This document shows, one piece after another, positions 57,601 through 64,000 of a stretch of DNA of 64,000 bases. The position numbers were made by a program, and so were the translations under genes. Source of the DNA: Ooceraea biroi (Eukaryota > Arthropoda > Insecta > Hymenoptera > Formicidae). The stretch lies in the NCBI RefSeq assembly GCF_003672135.1, contig NC_039514.1, positions 14,869,787 to 14,933,786 on the forward strand, in the 5' to 3' direction. The notes beneath the pieces are model-generated. The model had not been told where the DNA came from. It saw nothing but the letters and a program-made list of their open reading frames with translations, and searched no databases. Position 1 is the stretch's first letter, and each line of letters begins with the position of its first letter.

Positions 57601-60274
57601 AAGTTTGACATAATAGTGGACACGTTGTTTGATGGACTAGGATTGCCAAGCTCGATCAGTGACGCGACGGTCGAGTATTGCACCCGGAGGTCACTGACGG
57701 CGACGGACGCGGAACTGTCGGGGGTAGCAAGAGTTTGACGTGGGCAGGAATAGGACGACGGTATATCGTGGAGGGCGCGAGGTAGGGGTTGCGCCGCCAG
57801 TACGGAGAAGCACTAGTAACGAGTATTTGCAGGCCGGCTCGATGCATAGTTAATGATTTGTCAACCGAACCCCTACTGGACCGCGCCGAACTGACTAGGC
57901 CATACATTATAAGCGGCCAGATACCGGGTGGCTGGTTGCGCACGACTTTCGCAGCCACGTACATAACGCGCTAATTAACTATTTATCTCTGTCATTGCCC
58001 TGCCACGTGGTTGCTCGAGTTTTATAGCAGAACTCTGCGAAATGCAGATGTTTTAATCTATGACTGACCCTTCCAATGTGTCACGCATAATGTCACTGTA
58101 CAAATTTTTTTCGCTTCAGATCAACATTATTGAAATATCTAATGTATCATTCACCGAGGAATTATTAACAATAATAATTAAAAACAATCAAATTGTTAAT
58201 TAAGTGACGTCAAGCAACGTAAGTGATTTGCTTGTTCTCCATAGCTCGTTTTCCATGTATCGCATTTATTCCCGCGCGATCATTTCATCTGCACTCAACG
58301 TAACTGGCAAAAATCGTGAACAGTCGCGCCGAAATGAAAAACCGTATATGCATATCCACCGTACGCCGCGATTTCGATTTACGTTTCGCGACGTGCCGTG
58401 CGACCGCGCGTGAATTCGGATTAATCGCGATTTCGCGGACGCGTACCAATTCCCGTACATGTCTCAAAGAGCTATGACCGAAATCGATCGACGCAATACT
58501 CCGCGAATGGAAATCCAACGTGCACGTGTACATGTGTGCGTATGAGCGCCGCCAAAAAAGACCAATTTTATAAATGAAAAGAATGGTCATAGTGGAATTG
58601 GTCGCGGAATATTGGCAGGATAAATCAAAACAACCGGTGGATTGGAGATTTGACGTGCACACACATGCACACGCGCACATACGTACATAGATTTTCCATT
58701 CTTCTCTCTTTTTTTTAATTGTCATTCTTTTCTGTTGATTTTGTCACAGATAGATTTAATAATGAATTATACGTCATTGTTTCATCGAAATTATTGCGCT
58801 CTGACATCACGTGTCGACCAAGAGGATTCAGTTAGTATTATTATTATTCTGTGATCAACCGCTTAGCTCTCGATGCTCCCATTTAGCCAATTAATGGTTA
58901 ACCACATTATTCGGAAGGACCTGCGGTTTTTTATGAAGCCTCAATCCACCCCGAAGGATTGCGGTTCACCCATGGTTAACCCGAACCATGAAGTTGTCTA
59001 TGTGTCTCTTTGTGTTTATCTTATATCATGTATATATCACATGATTACAGTGAAACAATATCTTAAAGCTGAACATTTATATGTTTCTTGATCATAAAAT
59101 TAAATGACTTAATTCTCGGTATTTAATGGCGATTCATTGAAGCTCATTGAAGGGATTGCCAGTTATTAATCTCAATGCTTTACTCGGCATTTCTGCTAGT
59201 GCACGCTGCGAGTCGTCAAAATATTGAAGCACGCAATTTACGTAAGGCAAATCGACGTTTCGCCCCACAGATTATCGGAAGAATAATCGTAATAAAGTCA
59301 ACGATGCCCACGCGCTGCGCAAACAGAGCGGATAAAGTGGCGTTTGCATTAAGGCGCATTAACGCCCCGGACGTTAGCGCACGTCATTAATTAAATGTAA
59401 GAGCCGATAGAGTGGTGCGCGATGGTTAGAGGCTGTAGACAATCTCCAAATATTTGCGAGGACGAATATCTTACCTAAACATCGGCACGACGGGCGGCAG
59501 TAGTTTGCGCGACCGCTGCGCGTAGTTTCAGAGCGGCGCAAACGATCACGATTTCCGAACGCATCCCAGTCGATCGAGCTGGAGAAATCAGCTGCGATTT
59601 TTTTTGCCGTGCGATTTTGCAGCGCGCGCACAAATATTTGTGCCAAACAAAAACAAGTTCGACGTATCAAATCGCATCAGCATGGTTCAAGAATTTCACT
59701 CAGGGATTTATTTAAAACATTACGCCAAGTATACGTGTGTGCATCGTTACTCGGCCGAATAAAACAAAACTTCGAATCCGATTTTACTGTATTCGTCATC
59801 ATTAATAAATAAGAGATATTGCATATCACTCTGTACGCACTCAAAAATAAATTGCGACTAATGAGTGATGCGATTTCGGCATGGTCATGTAAGCGGTCAA
59901 AATCGTCTTTTTTTTATATTTGATTTTACTATCTCAGAATATTATTCTATCTTCAACAATTTCGAAGAACTGTTTGTTATGGAATTTATATATAATGTAC
60001 GTTTATAAATATTTTTATCAAAAATGTAATGGAATAGTTGCATCAAGCTGATTACATTCGGAAACAGATTCAATAAATTGAAGTAGATACGTAATCGTGT
60101 CCATTCATAGCAATCTTAATTCTTAATTTTTGGATTTTAATTTGTTTAATGGATAAATCTTAGTTTTAGTTGCAAAGAACATATAAATTATTAAAATATT
60201 TCCCGACAACTCACTAATTCGCTAATTGCTCAATAATTCAAAGTATAATACGTATGCTGATATAAAATAGTATA
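54605..60274. other. Alternating AT-rich and GC-rich DNA, no supported gene
   Basis: GC-rich islands at about 54640-55010, 56200-57010, 57640-58010, 58260-58700 and 59180-59700 are separated by AT-rich DNA. The longest frame, minus 56190-56756 (188 codons), overlaps two open frames on the other strand and has no recognisable domain. A plus-strand frame at 59175-59390 begins with a hydrophobic stretch (MLYSAFLLVHAAS) resembling a signal peptide, but the rest is strongly basic and unrecognised. Confidence 0.4.
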
Positions 60275-61138
60275 CAAGGTGATGCACCTAAAACAGGCCA
60301 CCTGAATATCTCGGCTGTTATTGGTGATAGAAAAAAATGTGTCAGACCAAACTTGTATAGTTTCGAGGGACACATAATTTGTTCTAAATAGTTTTTTATT
60401 AGGAGGACGCGTAGAGGTCATATGAAGGTCAACTTCGTTTTTTTAAATGCTATATGTTTTTTTACGTACCATCTAGTAGAGCGTTTGAAGATGCGCACAT
60501 TGATCTACGAGTCAAAATCATTCAAGGTCACTGAAGGCTAAAAGTGCTAGAACTTTTTCATTTCTGAGTTTACGGTATTTTCAATAGCAGAGAACTCTAG
60601 GCAATATAAGAAATAATGATATGAACAACTCAGAACTTCTCGGAAAAGAAAAATTTTTAAGGACTAGAACTTTTTCATTTCTGAGTTTACGGTATTTTCA
60701 ACAGCAGAGAACTCTAGGCAATATAAAAAATAATGATATCATCAACTCAGAACTTTGCGGAAAAAGAAAAAATTTCTAAGGGCTAGAACTTTTTCATTTC
60801 TGAGTTTACAGTATTTTTAATAGCAGAGAACTCTAGGTAATATAAAGTAAATTATTTTCCCTTGCAGTTGGCCTTCAGTGACCTTGAATGATTTTGACCC
60901 GTAGATCAATGTGCGCATCTTCAAATGCTCTACTGATAGATGGTACGTAAAGACATATGATACCATTTAAAAAAACGAAGTTGACCTTCATATGATCTCT
61001 ACGCGTCTACCTAATAAAAAACTATTTAGAACAAATTATGTGTCCCTCGAAACCATGCAAGTCCAATCTGACACAATTTTTTCTATCACCAATAATAGCC
61101 GAGATATTCAGGTGGCCTGTTTTAGGTACCTCACCCTG
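60275..61138. mobile_element. CAGGGTGAG-type MITE, 864 bp, complete
   Basis: Ends CAAGGTGATGCACCT (left) and CAGGGTGAGGTACCT (right, reverse complement), with TA on both sides (60273-60274 and 61139-61140). Inverted arms of about 260 bases. The middle has three copies of the repeat containing GCAGAGAACTCTAGG (about 60541-60608, 60655-60725 and 60775-60845), against two in the OR8 intron copy. No coding frame. Confidence 0.88.
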
Positions 61139-61432
61139 TATAATATAATATAATATGTGTGTAACTATATAACTATTGCTATGATACTACAAACCACACA
61201 ATCACAAAATGAGAAAAAAATAGTATTATTGATATTAATAATGTTCTCCAATCCAGACTGTCAAATGCATAATTTGCATAATGACAAATATACAATTATA
61301 TGAAGTAATGCACATCGAGATAATTAATCAGAACAGAAAAGAGATAACAATGAAAGTAAAACGTGGCTTTTTATCTTTCTGGGAATATCCTAATACTGTA
61401 AAATCTCATTAAACAATATATCAGTTTGGAAA
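61139..61432. other. AT-rich spacer
   Basis: Nothing recognised. Confidence 0.4.
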
Positions 61433-61550
61433 GTTACTTTTTAAAAGTAACGCGTTATTGTTACCGTTATTTTTGGTAAAAAGTAACTCGTTACCGTTAA
61501 TTAAAAATAACGATAAAAACTCGTTACTTTTCGTTACTTTTTCTTTAATA
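61433..61550. repeat. GTTAC / GTAAC repeat cluster
   Basis: Many direct and inverted copies of GTTACTTTT, GTAACGCGTTA and CTCGTTACC. This resembles the subterminal repeats of non-autonomous DNA transposons, possibly hAT-type. Boundaries are not defined. Confidence 0.5.
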
Positions 61551-61588
61551 TTAATCCTTACCGTATAACGTGAAAAACGACACTTTAT

Positions 61589-61854
61589 CCATACAAACAT
61601 GGATCTTTCGAATCCGTCATTTTTTCACTTATTTAAAGTAGTTCAGAAAATCTGAAATAATTCATGTACATACTTTCAAGTTTGTAGAACAAATGTATGT
61701 ACTTGATTTTGAAAAACAATGAAATGTAGTATAAATTAATTACACAAGAATAATCACAAAATGAGCGAATAAGTGCGAGATAGAAATCGCTTGGATTCGA
61801 AAGATCCATGTTTCCAAAATATAAGGGATGGTAATTGACTTTGTGGACACCCTG
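61589..61854. mobile_element. Foldback MITE fragment with CAGGGTGTCC right end
   Basis: A perfect 21-base inverted repeat, AAACATGGATCTTTCGAATCC at about 61594 and its complement at about 61792. The right side ends GTGGACACCCTG (61854) followed by TA. The matching outer left end is missing. Confidence 0.5.
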
Positions 61855-61874
61855 TACATTCTTTGAGTCTTTGA

Positions 61875-62300
61875 TTGTCTTCGCTCTCGGTTTCAGAATT
61901 TTTCATATATTACTTACGGGTACAAAGTAGCGTAACATACCGCGATGTGCACGGATATTTTTCGTGTGAATCGACCGGCGACTTTTCCAAGGGAATCCCC
62001 GCTGAGTTCGTAGTGCGTCTCATGGTGTTACGTAATTGTCCGCCTCGCAGCATGGGGCGGGCACGCCCCACCTGGCACCAGGTCGCCCATTTATCGTGCG
62101 GGTTCTGGCGCAGACTGTGCTGGGACCCATAACTTCGTCCGTAATTTGTCATGACTACACGGAGATTATCGGTGTCGCTGACAGGCTTTTGGCTACCGCT
62201 CGCAAGCGCGACTGCTGCTCCTCCCTCTGAGGAGGATCCGTGATCTTGCGACGGATTAAAGGGACGTGTCACACCGATCATCCCTCACCGCGAAATAGCG
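61875..62300. other. GC-rich segment open on both strands, function unknown
   Basis: After TTTCGCTCTCGGTTTCAG (a fair splice-acceptor-like sequence ending at about 61898) about 230 bases are open on the plus strand, and 61910-62281 is open for 123 codons on the minus strand. Neither product has a recognisable domain. It may be an exon, a conserved non-coding element or compositional chance. Confidence 0.2.
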
Positions 62301-64000
62301 GAGAACCGGAAGCTCGGTTCATTGTGTGCCAGACGAAACGCGTTCGATTTTTAAATCGGGAATTTAATTGCTGTGTTTAACGCAAACGAAGAGAGAAACT
62401 TTTAAATGCACCGTATAGTTTGCGAAATTCCGCCGGTTAATCGCTTGAAAAGTGATCAATTCCAACCATTAGTTTTCCATAAAATCTGCTAAATCTTTAA
62501 AACCCTGATGTACCAGCGTTATGCATCTGAAATGCTGCGAAACAATCCCGCGTGCAGATTCGCGATCGTGTCAAGCCAGCCGGCGAGTTCGCGAACTTCC
62601 AGAATAAGAAACTTTCGCGCTCTCGTTCTTCGTGCCTGGAAGAAAAGCGTCGCGACGCCGAGCGTCGTTTGCCGAGCACACAACGCGATTTGATTCACTC
62701 GCTCCCTTGGCTTCTTCCCGTTTTCGCACGCGTGTCTGTGTAGGCGCTCCTATGTATGTACATGTCTACATGCGCGAATGTTGTGTGTGTGGAGGTGTGC
62801 GTCGTAGTGTCACTAGCATGAGAAAGAAACGCGAGAGGAATAGACGGGCAGAAAGAGGAAGCAAGAGGGGAGAGAAAAGGCGCTCGCGCGCGAACAAGGG
62901 TGTACGCGTGCTCTCTTTGCTTGTGTGTACGATGTCAATATTATACGACAAACACACTTAAATAGGCTTAAAATACTAACATCCACCTCGCGTCCTCCGC
63001 CGCTGTGTGAATTATCCGCGCGATGTGCACGACTTTATAAGAGTGCATTTGGTCGTTAGTGTCATTGGATAGCGCGGAGATACTCGTTCGAATTTGTACA
63101 CGATTGCTGGCCATTATCTCGCCGATTGTGCTCCCCATTTTCACTTGCATACGGCGTTGAATAAAAAACAGAAAATTAAATTATTATCTATAAACTGAAT
63201 ACACACATCGGTTCACTTGTGATTTTAATTCATTGTAGATATAAAAAAGAAATACAAGATAGTACAACCTTTGTGTTTTCGACTATTCTTATACCAATAA
63301 AACTTATTCAATTACGAATAAGTTTTGCTGAAACACGGAAAAGAAGTTTTGCTCCCGCGCTTTCCAACTCCTCTAGTAAGCAACTTCGAGTACAAAGGGG
63401 TTGATAACTCCGTAGCTTACAATTAAGGCGAAGCGTAACCGCCCCGAGGAAACGCCGAAAGTAAAAAGGGCCGAAGAGAACCGGTGCGCGTCGTGCGAAT
63501 TGAATGGCGATACCCATCGGTGCGTGGAACGCAACATTGAAATTGTAAGAGCTAACGAGATCAATGCTGAGGTTCAGCACTGGTGACTGGCTGTTTGCTG
63601 ATTGGCTTAAATCAACGTTAAGCTGATCCAATCCGCGCTCCCAGGCAGGCGGCCCCTTTCCTGCCCTTTCTCTGCGGGGCCGAAAACTTTGGGGTGAAAC
63701 GTACATCCCGATACACGTACATACACGGGCAGACCTTGAGGTTGTACGGAACTTGAGGTTACGGGATACGTTTAACGATGGGATTAGAAACCGAGATTCT
63801 TGTGTAGCCACTAGGCCGACCTATCGATCAACCTCACATCCTGCAGTTTCGATCTTGACCGCGCGATTTATCTCGCCAAACGCGAGTCCTTGCGGAAACT
63901 ATCTGGAATTTGATACCGCACCATTTGTTTTACGTTCAAAGAGATAGAGAAATTTGTATAATGCGATTATGTCTACCTCTAGCAACACGTACCACAACAA
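62301..64000. other. No gene recognised to the window end
   Basis: GC-rich 62540-62930 and 63340-63900 with an AT-rich interval between. The minus frame 63308-63811 (167 codons) has no domain and a composition that matches the local bias. Not called. Confidence 0.35.

Noticed and set aside
59175..59390. 71-codon frame with a signal-peptide-like start
   Set aside because: Only the first 13 residues look like a signal; the rest is basic and featureless, and there is no neuropeptide-type repeat or amidation site pattern.
63308..63811. 167-codon minus-strand frame near the right edge
   Set aside because: Composition follows local GC bias; no motif, signal peptide or splice context supports it.

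Overview
The window looks like nuclear DNA of a hymenopteran insect, most likely an ant. The case rests on a same-strand tandem array of insect odorant receptor (OR) genes, AT-rich introns and spacers, Tc1/mariner and hAT-type elements, and no bacterial gene organisation. No database search was possible, so the species is inference.

From 1 to about 40.3 kb is an OR cluster. Eight complete OR genes lie on the minus strand (here OR1 to OR8, left to right; 5' ends at the right). Each has the same five-exon layout (about 350-392, 333-339, 196-205, 156 and 48-69 bp). All splice phases close and every reading frame is open, giving 367-382 aa. The shared C-terminal motif is (L/I)LK(T/A)SYS(A/T)Y, and the YCW(Y/F)GNEVK(L/I)K motif ends exon 3. 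OR2, OR3 and OR4 are close paralogues in a repeated unit of about 4 kb. OR6, OR7 and OR8 form a second group, and OR1 and OR5 are more divergent. A ninth gene should start just beyond the left edge, because positions 1-860 match the OR1 5' flank (4200-5060). A conserved upstream block precedes most of the genes, and one extra copy (about 36.0 kb) has no gene attached. I take the products to be seven-transmembrane ligand-tuning subunits that work with Orco in sensory neuron dendrites; that is family knowledge, not something seen here.

The spacers hold many mobile elements: an intact Tc1/mariner-like element with a D41D transposase (14.3-16.2 kb), an intact D34D mariner (24.3-25.6 kb), a frameshifted mariner nested inside a second element that is nested inside a third (26.5-29.6 kb), three internally deleted mariner relicts repeated with the OR units (one inside an inverted segment), a hAT-like MITE with an 8-bp target duplication, and several foldback MITEs with CAGGGTG-type ends.

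From about 42.2 kb to the end the sequence changes character. It alternates AT-rich stretches with GC-rich, CpG-containing, purine- or pyrimidine-rich stretches and microsatellites. I find no OR exon and no gene I can support there. It may be regulatory, intronic or intergenic DNA of a neighbouring gene. It holds a second copy of the MITE found in OR8 intron 2 and a few short open frames, listed at low confidence.
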